27,637 nucleotides of DNA from the NCBI GenBank assembly GCA_964489735.1, contig CAZBAL010000023.1:1-27637 (forward strand), in the 5' to 3' direction. The position numbers and the translations under genes are program-made. The notes under the pieces were generated by a model. That model was not told where the DNA came from, did no database searches, and saw only the letters and a program-made list of their open reading frames with translations. This stretch comes from Andreesenia sp964489735. GTDB lineage: Bacteria; Bacillota; Clostridia; Tissierellales; Gottschalkiaceae. Positions 17,325-25,134 of this stretch are shown here, piece by piece. Position 1 is the stretch's first letter; every line of letters starts with the position of its first letter.

Positions 17325-17416
17325 ATTTTCCCCTCTTTTCAATGTGTTTTTGTTAAACTCTTTAAATAATATCATAACATATAGATTGAAATAAAAAGAG
17401 AGTCTTGTAAACAAAA

Positions 17417-17454
17417 AAACATCTGAGATGGGATTATTCCTATCTCAGATGTTT
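17417..17454 (-). terminator. Strong terminator after the peroxiredoxin gene
   Basis: Arms 17417-17433 and 17438-17454 pair over 17 positions with one G.T wobble and a TTAT loop. On the minus strand the stem is followed directly by a run of seven T, so it should stop peroxiredoxin transcripts before the glycosidase gene. Confidence 0.9.
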
Positions 17455-17487
17455 TTGAAATATCAAAACTATAAAATATATTATCAA

Positions 17488-18171
17488 TTATTTTTCTTTT
17501 TTGAAGCACATGAACCAGTCTAAGCAGTACATATCGTCTGACTTGTCGTCCATACGCTCTTTTGCAGTTCCGCATGATCCTGCTGGAGGTATGATAACAT
17601 CATCACCTGGTCTCCAATCTGCAGGAGTTGCAATTCCATCTGAATCTGCTTTTTGAAGAGCAACTATGATTCTCTTAAGCTCATCAAAGTTTCTACCTGT
17701 TGATAGAGGGTAGTATAAGATAGTTCTTATAACTCCTTCTGGGTCAATTATAAATACCGCTCTAACTGCTTGAGTATTTGATTGGTTAGGTTGAATCATT
17801 CCGTATTTTTTAGCAACATCCATTTTGATGTCTTCGATTAATGGGAACTTTACTTCCACACCTTTCATTCCACCCCACTCAATGTCTTGGATCTTTCTAA
17901 GCCAAGCAATATGTGAGTAAAGTGAGTCTACTGAAAGACCAACAAGTTCAGTGTTTATATCAGCAAATTCATCTGCCATAGTAGCAAATTTCATAAATTC
18001 TGTTGTACAAACAGGTGTAAAGTCAGCTGGGTGAGAGAATAAAATTACCCATTTTCCTTTATAATCTGCTGGGAAATCAATATCTCCCTGAGTTGTTACA
18101 GCTTTAAATTCAGGAGCTTTGTCTCCTATTAGTGGCATTCTGTTTACTTCTTCGCATACATTGTTATCCAA
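17488..18171 (-). CDS. Peroxiredoxin, Prx6 (1-Cys-like archaeal/bacterial) type
   Basis: A 227-residue thiol peroxidase that reduces H2O2 and organic peroxides. The peroxidatic site is 'HPADFTPVCTTEF' with Cys55, together with Arg137 in 'TQAVRAVFIIDPEG'. The long C-terminal arm ('ATPADWRPGDDVIIPPAGSC...') marks the Prx6 group. It carries Cys200 and a pair Cys216/Cys222 with five residues between, the same spacing as Cys207/Cys213 of the Aeropyrum pernix enzyme, where the first resolves the sulfenate. The start is TTG at 18171: GGAGGG lies six bases upstream. Beginning at the internal Met12 is the alternative. It is probably one of the main anti-oxidant proteins of this anaerobe; monocistronic, with a strong terminator. 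Confidence 0.95.
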   Translation of the reverse strand: MDNNVCEEVNRMPLIGDKAPEFKAVTTQGDIDFPADYKGKWVILFSHPADFTPVCTTEFMKFATMADEFADINTELVGLSVDSLYSHIAWLRKIQDIEWGGMKGVEVKFPLIEDIKMDVAKKYGMIQPNQSNTQAVRAVFIIDPEGVIRTILYYPLSTGRNFDELKRIIVALQKADSDGIATPADWRPGDDVIIPPAGSCGTAKERMDDKSDDMYCLDWFMCFKKEK

Positions 18172-18368
18172 TTTAATCCCTCCGATTATGATTATTAATA
18201 TTAAATTATCCTTATATTAACTTATACCCAAAGAATTGAAAGATAATCTTTATTACTCAATAATGGCTTCAAATTGTATAGAAGGTACAAATGAAATCGA
18301 GTTTGTTTATAGAAAAAGCATATATCGCACTGCTGCTTCACCGAAAGTACTCTTGCGTATAGTAAAAC

Positions 18369-20096
18369 TTATAGACTCCATTCTTTTGCTTCACACATAG
18401 TAGTGTACATATGAGCGTATTTACCGTTAAAGTTCATCAGATGTTCATGTGAGCCACTTTCTATTATTCGTCCTTCATCAAATACTATTATTTTATTTGA
18501 GTCTTTGATTGTATTGAGTCTATGGGCTATTACTATAACGGTTTTATCTTTTATCAGCTGTCTGAATGATCTTTGAACCAGATATTCATTATCAACATCT
18601 AATGATGCAGTAGCCTCATCTAAGAGAAGTATGGGGGCATCTTTAAGAAATGCTCTGGCTATTGAAATTCTCTGTTTTTCTCCTCCTGACAAGCTATCTC
18701 CACCTTCAGTGATGATAGTATCATATCCATTTTCAAGTTCTGTTATGAATTCGTGACAGTAAGCTCTTTTTGCTGCTTCAATGACTTCTTCTTTTGTGGC
18801 GTTCTGATTTCCTATTCTGATATTTTCCAGTATAGTGTCTTCGAGTAGATATACATTTTGGAAGACCATAGAAATATTTCTTAGGAGGACTTCTGGATTA
18901 ACTTTTTTTATGTCCATTCCTCCGATTTCTATTTTACCGCTTTGTATATCCCAGAACCTAGCTATAAGATTCATTATGGTAGACTTACCTGATCCGCTGG
19001 CACCGACTAATGCAGTCATTTCTCCTTCTTTTGCCATGAAGGAAATATTGTTGATAACAGGCTTGTTTTCAATATATTCAAACTTGACATCAGTAAATTT
19101 TATATCGTAATTACTAAACTCATACTCATCTAGTTCGTATGATATCTGGGGCAGCTCAAGTATTGACAGCAGTTTGTCTACTGAAAGAGAGAAGTATCTG
19201 GAAACCACATATATACCTGAAAATTTCAGTAGTACACCGGAGTAGGCCAGCGAAATTATAGTAAATGTGATAAGCTGTTCAACACCTATTATTCCGGCAA
19301 CAAGTCTATTTACGGCCAAAATCAATACTATTGGGAATGAAACTCCAACGGCTACTTGAAGAGGTAGTATATATGGCATACCTGAAAGTTCCAGTTTTAT
19401 AGACTCTTTTCTAACGTCTTGAAGGCTGTTTTCAAGATTTTTAAATCGATCTCCAACCATATTATATGATTTGAAAACTTCTATACCTTTTATATATTCG
19501 ATAATTCTGGAAATCATACTGGCACGTACAGATTTGAGTATATAACCTCTCTTTTTAATTGCTCTGGAACAAAAAATCACTACTGGGAGTACTCCGATGA
19601 ATATTAAAACTTGTATCAGTCCAAGAAGTGGCTCGAATATTACTATTATTATAGATAGGTAGATTGCTAAAATAATGGATTTTACTAACTCAGGAAGCTG
19701 ATGGGTTATATACATTTCAAAATCATTGAGATCGTTGGTTATAATATTTGTGATTTCTCCAATATTATTTTTATTAAAAAAACCCATATTCAGTTTTTTG
19801 ATATAGTCTCCCATTTTTATCCTCATATCTGAAACTATTTCCGCACCATAAGTCTGGGCATCGTAATAGCCTTTTTTCAGTATTAAAAATCTGATAAATA
19901 TCAGAATTGCCATTATAATCGTATACTTTTGAATTTTTCCTTTAGTTAAATCATCATTTATAAGATTTATAAGAACTAGGAATAACATTGAATAGATACC
20001 TCCGTGAAAGAGAGCATCTAATGTGAGTATTGCTGTAGTTCTTCTAAGTTTCTGGTAGTTATCATAACTCATTAGTTTCTTTATATTTGCAAACAT
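18369..20096 (-). CDS. ABC half-transporter (permease fused to ATPase), second subunit
   Basis: 575 residues: an exporter-fold membrane domain (about 1-310, six segments) followed by an ATPase with Walker A GASGSGKST, signature LSGGEKQR, Walker B ILLLDEATASLD and switch His in 'IAHRLNTIKD'. 'VFQNVYLLEDTILENI' and 'DVDNEYLVQ' resemble the YbtP/YbtQ and IrtA/IrtB siderophore transporters more than lipid exporters. Its ATG at 20096 overlaps the TGA of the upstream gene (TGATG), and the GGAGGGG site lies within that gene, so the two are translationally coupled and probably form a heterodimer. A Fur box upstream of the pair supports iron-dependent control. Import of a ferric siderophore is inferred; generic drug or peptide export is the alternative. 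Confidence 0.9.
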   Translation of the reverse strand: MFANIKKLMSYDNYQKLRRTTAILTLDALFHGGIYSMLFLVLINLINDDLTKGKIQKYTIIMAILIFIRFLILKKGYYDAQTYGAEIVSDMRIKMGDYIKKLNMGFFNKNNIGEITNIITNDLNDFEMYITHQLPELVKSIILAIYLSIIIVIFEPLLGLIQVLIFIGVLPVVIFCSRAIKKRGYILKSVRASMISRIIEYIKGIEVFKSYNMVGDRFKNLENSLQDVRKESIKLELSGMPYILPLQVAVGVSFPIVLILAVNRLVAGIIGVEQLITFTIISLAYSGVLLKFSGIYVVSRYFSLSVDKLLSILELPQISYELDEYEFSNYDIKFTDVKFEYIENKPVINNISFMAKEGEMTALVGASGSGKSTIMNLIARFWDIQSGKIEIGGMDIKKVNPEVLLRNISMVFQNVYLLEDTILENIRIGNQNATKEEVIEAAKRAYCHEFITELENGYDTIITEGGDSLSGGEKQRISIARAFLKDAPILLLDEATASLDVDNEYLVQRSFRQLIKDKTVIVIAHRLNTIKDSNKIIVFDEGRIIESGSHEHLMNFNGKYAHMYTTMCEAKEWSL

Positions 20097-21844
20097 CAAT
20101 ACCCCTCCGTTCCTATATTCCACAATTGATGATAAAGACCCTGTTTACTGAGCAGTTCTTCATGCACTCCCTGCTCAACAATTTTGCCTTCATCGAGTAC
20201 GACTATATTGTCAGCATTTTTTATAGTGTATAGTCTATGAGCAATTATTATTGCAGTTTTTCCATCTAACAGGTTCTTTAAAGCTTTTTGAATATTAACC
20301 TCATTGTCTATATCTGAATAAGAAGTTACTTCATCGAGAATTACTATTTTTGCATTTTTAAGAATGGCTCTGGCAATTGAAATTCTCTGCATTTCTCCAC
20401 CAGACAGCTTTATTCCGGCCCCCTCTCCGATTACAGTATTATAACCGTCAGGAGTGGACGCTATAAAATCATGTATCTGTGCTTTTTTACATGCTTCAAT
20501 GACTTCGTGTTCACTTTTTTTCATTCCAAGAACAATATTATTGTAGATTGTATCATTCAGCATAAAAATATCCTGAAAAACGAATGAAGTAGCCTCCATT
20601 AGATCCTGCATTTGTATTTCATTTATTGGCTTTCCATCTATCAGAATCTCACCTTTTTCCACATCCCAAAATCTACCTGCCAGCATTCCGAGTGTAGTTT
20701 TTCCTGATCCGGAGGGTCCAACTAGAGCTAACGTAGTGTTTTTTTCAATTTTCAAGGAAAGATCGTGTATTACTTCTTTATCTGAATATCCGAAACATAC
20801 ATTCCTGTACTCAATTATTCCTTCGGGATTTTTTAGTTCCAAGTTGCCATCTCTTTGCTGGTCAAGCGATTCAAGTATATTCCTTACATTTTCAGCTCCA
20901 GTAAGTAATAGGGCAAGATTTCCGCCCAAGGTCATTATTTTCATAAAAGATGTCAAAAACACCGTTCCCAATAGAAGAAATATTACATATGATGCGAAAC
21001 TCAACCCGCCTGCAATATATGAAAGTCCACCTGCTGGAATTACGATTAAGAGTCCACCTGAGTCTATTAGTGCCATGGCGAAGGCAAATGCAGGAATAGT
21101 GTTATCGCACATTCTTATCCAGTTGTCCAAATAGCCATTTACTATGTCTACGTATTTTCTGAAATTTGCTGCAGTTAGATTAAATGCTTTGAAAACGTTC
21201 ATACCATGTATGTATTGAACGATTGTACCATGTAGTTTTTTTACATAAGAGTTGTAAGTTTCCATTTCTTCACCATAAGAACTGTACATCTTCCATTGAC
21301 TCATAAGAGCTATTAGAAATGGAATAAATAAAAGCAGAGCCAACCACCATTTGAGATAGAGAAGATAAGATATTACTATTAGGGGAGTTATTATTGATTC
21401 AAAAAAATCAGGTATTTGGTGCGCAATGAAAAGCTCAAGTTTTTCAACATCTTCATCTAAGTATTTTTTAAGTTCTCCAATTGAATTTTTTCTAAAGTAA
21501 CCTAAGTTCAATCCTCCCATTTTTTTTACTGCCCTTATTCTTATGTCGTAGAGTATTGAAAATGCAGCTAAATGCGATGATGCTAAACAACCTACTGTGA
21601 AAAGCAAGTTTGCAATGACGGCAAGCCCCGTATAAAGAGCATATTTTTTTATAATGTCTATATCCGGAGAGGTACTGGTTACCTGAACGATTATTTGGTA
21701 GACCAATATATATGGCATCAGTTTGCATAGTGAAGATAATATGCTCAGCAGTATTGACAGGTAAATCTTGTATTTGTGTTTGCCGGATTCTTTTAAAAGA
21801 AATCCAATATTATACTGATCATCTTTTGCAGTTTTTGTACTCAT
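20096..21844 (-). CDS. ABC half-transporter (permease fused to ATPase), first subunit, Fur-box preceded
   Basis: 582 residues with six membrane segments (about 25-310) and an ATPase: Walker A GPSGSGKTT (376-384), signature LSGGEMQR (480-487), Walker B IVILDE (500-505) and switch His536. The catalytic Glu505 is kept, but the D-loop reads SYSD (508-511) instead of the usual SALD, so the two ATP sites of the heterodimer may be unequal. The ATG is preceded by AAAGGAGGAA. Upstream (21891-22058) lie six 10-bp repeats, a Fur box and a second dyad. The pair is divergent from a nitroreductase. Iron-related transport is inferred from the Fur box and from NBD similarity to YbtPQ/IrtAB; the membrane domain alone does not give substrate or direction. 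Confidence 0.9.
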   Translation of the reverse strand: MSTKTAKDDQYNIGFLLKESGKHKYKIYLSILLSILSSLCKLMPYILVYQIIVQVTSTSPDIDIIKKYALYTGLAVIANLLFTVGCLASSHLAAFSILYDIRIRAVKKMGGLNLGYFRKNSIGELKKYLDEDVEKLELFIAHQIPDFFESIITPLIVISYLLYLKWWLALLLFIPFLIALMSQWKMYSSYGEEMETYNSYVKKLHGTIVQYIHGMNVFKAFNLTAANFRKYVDIVNGYLDNWIRMCDNTIPAFAFAMALIDSGGLLIVIPAGGLSYIAGGLSFASYVIFLLLGTVFLTSFMKIMTLGGNLALLLTGAENVRNILESLDQQRDGNLELKNPEGIIEYRNVCFGYSDKEVIHDLSLKIEKNTTLALVGPSGSGKTTLGMLAGRFWDVEKGEILIDGKPINEIQMQDLMEATSFVFQDIFMLNDTIYNNIVLGMKKSEHEVIEACKKAQIHDFIASTPDGYNTVIGEGAGIKLSGGEMQRISIARAILKNAKIVILDEVTSYSDIDNEVNIQKALKNLLDGKTAIIIAHRLYTIKNADNIVVLDEGKIVEQGVHEELLSKQGLYHQLWNIGTEGY

Positions 21845-21890
21845 TTTAATTCCTCCTTTGCTAAATTATTGTCATTCATGAGTGATACTA

Positions 21891-21950
21891 ATCCTGGTTA
21901 ATCCTGATTAATTCTGGTTGGTTCTGATTAATCCTGGTTGGTCCTAGCTG
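21891..21950. repeat. Six tandem degenerate 10-bp repeats
   Basis: Six consecutive decamers: ATCCTGGTTA, ATCCTGATTA, ATTCTGGTTG, GTTCTGATTA, ATCCTGGTTG, GTCCTAGCTG. TCCT or TTCT at positions 2-5 is kept in all six. The period of 10 bases is close to one helical turn. They lie between the Fur box and the start codon of the ABC pair, so they would be in the leader of that transcript or in its promoter region. Confidence 0.85.
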
Positions 21951-21964
21951 ATGAAATCTGTTAG

Positions 21965-21979
21965 TGAAAATCATTATCA
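21965..21979. promoter_or_regulatory. Fur box
   Basis: TGAAAATCATTATCA matches the 7-1-7 Fur consensus (TGATAAT-N-ATTATCA) at 13 of the 14 defined positions. It is the core of a longer dyad spanning 21960-21984, whose outer arms GTTAGTGA and TCACTAAC are perfect complements. It lies 121 bases upstream of the ABC pair. Fur binding, with repression when Fe2+ is plentiful, is inferred from the motif. Confidence 0.78.
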
Positions 21980-22035
21980 CTAACAAGGTAAAAAAATAAG
22001 CTGAATATATTAGACACAGCTATAGTTAATATAAT

Positions 22036-22058
22036 AATATCATTGATATTGGTTATCA
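22036..22058. promoter_or_regulatory. Second, overlapping Fur-like dyads
   Basis: AATATCATTGATATT (22036-22050) is a perfect 7-1-7 palindrome, and TGATATTGGTTATCA (22044-22058) matches 12 of the 14 defined Fur-consensus positions. The two share seven bases. They lie in the divergent region, about 140 bases before the nitroreductase start, and could serve either gene. Confidence 0.45.
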
Positions 22059-22196
22059 GTCAATAAATTATATTCACATTAGTGGAGAAACAGCAAGAAC
22101 TTGTAAAAGGAATTATTATATGGGATATTGTGATAAAATGGTATGTATATATGAGAACAGGTTGTTTAAAAATAATTGAATAGAGGGGGACATGTT

Positions 22197-22721
22197 ATGA
22201 ACTTTAGAAAATTAGCTGAGACAAGACAAAGCTGCAGAGATTATGATGTAAACAGGGTGGTGAGTCCCGACATAATAGAGGAAATAATTAGAATTGCTAA
22301 TTTAGCGCCATCAGCATGCAATGCTCAGCCGTATAAAATCTATGCATTACAAGGACAAAGTGCGGAAGAAATCAGTAAGTCTAAAAACTTTATATTCAAT
22401 AAATTTATAGAGAACTGTACGAGCTTTATAGTAATAGAGGAAGGAAAGTATAATCTCACATCTAAGATAGGATCTCAAGTAGGAGATCAGGACTACAAAT
22501 CTGTGGACATAGGAATTGTGACAGCATATATTGATTTGGCTGCTAAGTCAATGGGACTGGATTCATGCATCATAGGAGCATTCGATGAGAAGCGAATCAA
22601 GGAAGTAACAGGCGCTAAATCTAGAATAAGAATAGTGATTGCACTCGGATATGCTAAAGAAGGATATCCGCTTAGAGTGAAGAAGAGAAAAGAATTTGAA
22701 GATATATGTAAGTTTATGTAG
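22197..22721 (+). CDS. Nitroreductase family protein
   Basis: A 174-residue FMN-dependent oxidoreductase of the small clostridial nitroreductase type. FMN-contact motifs are 'ETRQSCRDYD' at the N terminus, 'LAPSACNAQPYKIYAL' (about 38-53), 'SCIIGAFDEKRIKEV', and the tail 'ALGYAKEGYPLRVKKRKEFEDICKF'. The enzyme would take electrons from NAD(P)H or a ferredoxin and reduce a nitro-, quinone- or flavin-type compound; the natural substrate is unknown. ATG 22197 has GAGGGGG seven bases upstream; the in-frame TTG at 22176 lies before that site and is rejected. It is divergent from the Fur-box ABC genes, and the second Fur-like dyad could make it iron-responsive. Confidence 0.9.
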   Translation: MNFRKLAETRQSCRDYDVNRVVSPDIIEEIIRIANLAPSACNAQPYKIYALQGQSAEEISKSKNFIFNKFIENCTSFIVIEEGKYNLTSKIGSQVGDQDYKSVDIGIVTAYIDLAAKSMGLDSCIIGAFDEKRIKEVTGAKSRIRIVIALGYAKEGYPLRVKKRKEFEDICKFM

Positions 22722-22873
22722 CAGGAGTCGTTTTAGATAAAGAGAGCAAGAACGATATAAGAATAATATCCATTCTACGATATGATAAGCAGTATGTATT
22801 AGAAGCAGCTTATTAGCAGTATTTTAGAGGATGGAGAATTTCTTAAATTTATTTAAAAAAGAGAGGATTATGT

Positions 22874-24421
22874 ATGAAAAGAGCATTATTGTCTGTATCA
22901 GATAAAAGAGGAATAGTGGAATTTGCAACGGAATTAAAAAATCTTGGATGGGAAATTCTATCGACTGGAGGGACTTTTAAACTACTAGCTGAAAATGGGT
23001 TAGAGGTGAAAGAAGTTTCTGAAATAACGGAATTCCCTGAAATTTTAGATGGAAGAGTCAAAACACTTCATCCCAATGTACATGGAGGAATATTATATAG
23101 AAGAGATTTAGAAGAAGATGTTAAGACCATAGAAAAACATGGGATAGGTTCAATAGACATGGTGGTTGTGAATCTTTATCCATTCAAAGAGGCATATGAA
23201 GATGATTCTCTATCTATGGAAGAAAAAATAGAGCAGATAGATATAGGCGGGCCTTCAATGGTCAGAGCTGCAGCAAAGAACTTCAAATATGTAAATATTG
23301 TTGTGAATTCTGAAGATTATGAGAAGGTATTGGAAGAACTGAAGTCTGATGGAAAGACCAGCTTTGAAACCAGGATGTATCTGGCTAAGAGAGCTTTTGC
23401 TCATACAGCAAGATATGACTCTATGATATCTGCATATTTCAATGAAATAACTGGAGATGAATTTCCTGACAGCTTGATCCTAGCTTATGAAAAGGAAAGT
23501 GAACTCAGATACGGAGAGAACCCTCATCAGAAAGCAGCTTCATATACAGAATATATGGGAGTGGAAAAAGGGCTTAAAGCGATAAAAGTACACCAGGGGA
23601 AAGAGCTTTCATACAATAATATAGGTGACTTCGGTGAAGCTGTGGGAATGATAAAGGATTTTGATGAGCCAACTGTGATAGCAATAAAACACGGAAATCC
23701 TTGTGGGATTTCTTCTGATAAAGATGTAAATATTGCTTATAATAAGGCACATGATGCAGATCCGCAGTCGATTTTTGGTGGGATACTTATTGCGAATAGA
23801 GAAATAAATGGAGAACTAGCTAAGGATATGAATAAGACTTTTCTTGAAATAGTCATAGCTCCTTCGTTCACTGAAACTGCTTTAGAAGAGTTTAATAACA
23901 AGAAAAATCTTAGGGTTATTGAGTATTCAGGGTTTAACTTAGGAAGCATATCATCAGAAAAAATGCTTAAATTTGTGGAAGGCGGGCTATTGGTTCAGGA
24001 TACGGACTCAAAACTGTTTGGGGATGAACTGAATTATGCGACTAAGGAAAAGCCTTCCGAAAAAGAACTTGAAGATCTTGAATTTGCATGGAAAGCAGTT
24101 AAAAACGTAAAGTCGAACGCGATAGTTCTTGCTAAAGATAAGACTACTATAGCTATAGGGCCAGGACAGGTGAGTCGTGTATGGGCGCTTGAAAATGCTG
24201 TAAAGCAGGCTAAGGAAATGTATGGAGAAGATTTAGATGGAGTTGTTCTGGCATCTGATGGATTCTTCCCATTCTCAGACTGTGTTGAGTATGCTAATGC
24301 TAACGGAATAAAGGCTGTAATTCAACCGGGCGGTTCAAAAAATGATTCGGATTCAATAGATGTAGCGGACAAATACGGAATGAAGATGGTCTTGACAGGA
24401 ATAAGACATTTCAAGCATTAA
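22874..24421 (+). CDS. purH: Bifunctional AICAR transformylase / IMP cyclohydrolase PurH
   Basis: A 515-residue enzyme catalysing the last two steps of IMP synthesis: formylation of AICAR by 10-formyl-THF, then ring closure. The IMP cyclohydrolase domain (about 1-195) starts 'RALLSVSDKRGIVEFA' and has 'LSTGGTFKLL' and 'EILDGRVKTLHPNVHGGIL'. The AICAR transformylase domain holds the catalytic Lys272-His273 in 'IKHGNPCG' and 'QPGGSKNDSDSIDVADKYGMKMVLTGIRHFKH' at its end. Full length. The ATG has AGAGAGGA upstream. Unusually for purH, no other pur genes adjoin it, and no purine riboswitch was recognised in the 152-base gap before it. The folate-linked FtcD gene lies 3 kb downstream, but separate promoters suggest no operon. 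Confidence 0.97.
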   Translation: MKRALLSVSDKRGIVEFATELKNLGWEILSTGGTFKLLAENGLEVKEVSEITEFPEILDGRVKTLHPNVHGGILYRRDLEEDVKTIEKHGIGSIDMVVVNLYPFKEAYEDDSLSMEEKIEQIDIGGPSMVRAAAKNFKYVNIVVNSEDYEKVLEELKSDGKTSFETRMYLAKRAFAHTARYDSMISAYFNEITGDEFPDSLILAYEKESELRYGENPHQKAASYTEYMGVEKGLKAIKVHQGKELSYNNIGDFGEAVGMIKDFDEPTVIAIKHGNPCGISSDKDVNIAYNKAHDADPQSIFGGILIANREINGELAKDMNKTFLEIVIAPSFTETALEEFNNKKNLRVIEYSGFNLGSISSEKMLKFVEGGLLVQDTDSKLFGDELNYATKEKPSEKELEDLEFAWKAVKNVKSNAIVLAKDKTTIAIGPGQVSRVWALENAVKQAKEMYGEDLDGVVLASDGFFPFSDCVEYANANGIKAVIQPGGSKNDSDSIDVADKYGMKMVLTGIRHFKH

Positions 24422-24461
24422 AATACTAAATGCTGTGTTTTAGATTCAACACTTGGGTATA

Positions 24462-24566
24462 TTTCTAGTAACAAGTAAATTTCTATGAATTCTTTCAATC
24501 GATTATTAAAAAAAGAGTTTTCGTGAAAATGGAGAAAGAGTGGGATTATAAATAAATTACTAGAAA
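24462..24566. repeat. Separated 10-bp inverted repeat in the leader of the small membrane-protein gene
   Basis: TTTCTAGTAA (24462-24471) and TTACTAGAAA (24557-24566) are perfect complements 85 bases apart. The second arm runs directly into the AAAGGGG ribosome site of the gene at 24580, so pairing would bring structure up to that site. It may be chance in AT-rich DNA. Confidence 0.3.
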
Positions 24567-24579
24567 AGGGGTGTTTACA

Positions 24580-25032
24580 GTGAATGATATTACGAATGGC
24601 GGAAGCGAAAAATCTGTATTAACGGCACTTATTAGGAATGTTATATTGATTGTTCTGTTATTAGCGGTATCTTATATAGCAGAGGTGATTCTTGTTAAAA
24701 GTACTGAGTCTTTTGATTTCAGGCTGATGTATCTACAGACGGTATTTAGATTTGCATTGGCAGGAGCTTTGATTGCACTATTGGATTTTAGACATATATC
24801 TTTAAATATTATGTTTGCTGTGCTTTCTCTTGTTGGTATTTTTTTAGCGCTACAGCTACCCAATTATATTAGAGGTCTAATGGTCTATAGGCTCAGTGGT
24901 ACAGCTTCGGGTCAGTTATTATTCCTATTTGGACTGTTTTTTGTAAAGGCTATTCTAAGCATAATCAATAAGAACAGAAAGAAAGATCATGTTGATAACG
25001 ACAAATGGAATACACGGAATTTTGATTATTAA
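24580..25032 (+). CDS. Small integral membrane protein of unknown function
   Basis: 150 residues from a GTG start at 24580, chosen because AAAGGGGTG ends six bases before it; an in-frame GTG at 24571 lies inside that site. Four hydrophobic segments are visible (about residues 18-42, 54-74, 79-100 and 112-132), followed by a basic tail 'NKNRKKDHVDNDKW'. The short polar N terminus (MNDITNGGSEKS) would be cytoplasmic. I do not recognise a family or catalytic motif. The gene is 102 bases upstream of the larger polyferredoxin and read-through between them is possible, so a membrane partner role for the ferredoxin is conceivable but unsupported beyond proximity. Confidence 0.75.
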   Translation: MNDITNGGSEKSVLTALIRNVILIVLLLAVSYIAEVILVKSTESFDFRLMYLQTVFRFALAGALIALLDFRHISLNIMFAVLSLVGIFLALQLPNYIRGLMVYRLSGTASGQLLFLFGLFFVKAILSIINKNRKKDHVDNDKWNTRNFDY

Positions 25033-25066
25033 GTAATTGTATTGCAATAATTGAATATATTATGGA

Positions 25067-25131
25067 AAAAACCCCCGTTTATGGTTATAATATTATATGT
25101 ATATAATCACATGAGTATAACGGGGGTTTTT
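25067..25131 (+). promoter_or_regulatory. 13-bp inverted repeat whose 3' arm contains the polyferredoxin ribosome site
   Basis: AAAAACCCCCGTT (25067-25079) and AACGGGGGTTTTT (25119-25131) are perfect complements around a 39-base AT-rich loop with two TATAAT sequences (25086-25091, 25102-25107). The G5 run is the only candidate Shine-Dalgarno for the ATG at 25135, and the T5 run follows it. In a read-through transcript the structure could act as a terminator for the upstream gene and hide the ribosome site. A transcript starting inside the loop would lack the left arm. Confidence 0.55.
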
Positions 25132-25134
25132 AAT

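Noticed and set aside
21891..21950. Decamer repeats as a CRISPR array
   Set aside because: Units are 10 bases with no spacers, and no cas gene is present.
22722..22873. Purine riboswitch before purH
   Set aside because: The gap is only 152 bases and none of the conserved purine-riboswitch loop sequences could be found.
22849..23061. Open frame opposite the start of purH
   Set aside because: It overlaps a highly conserved coding region and has no supporting signals.
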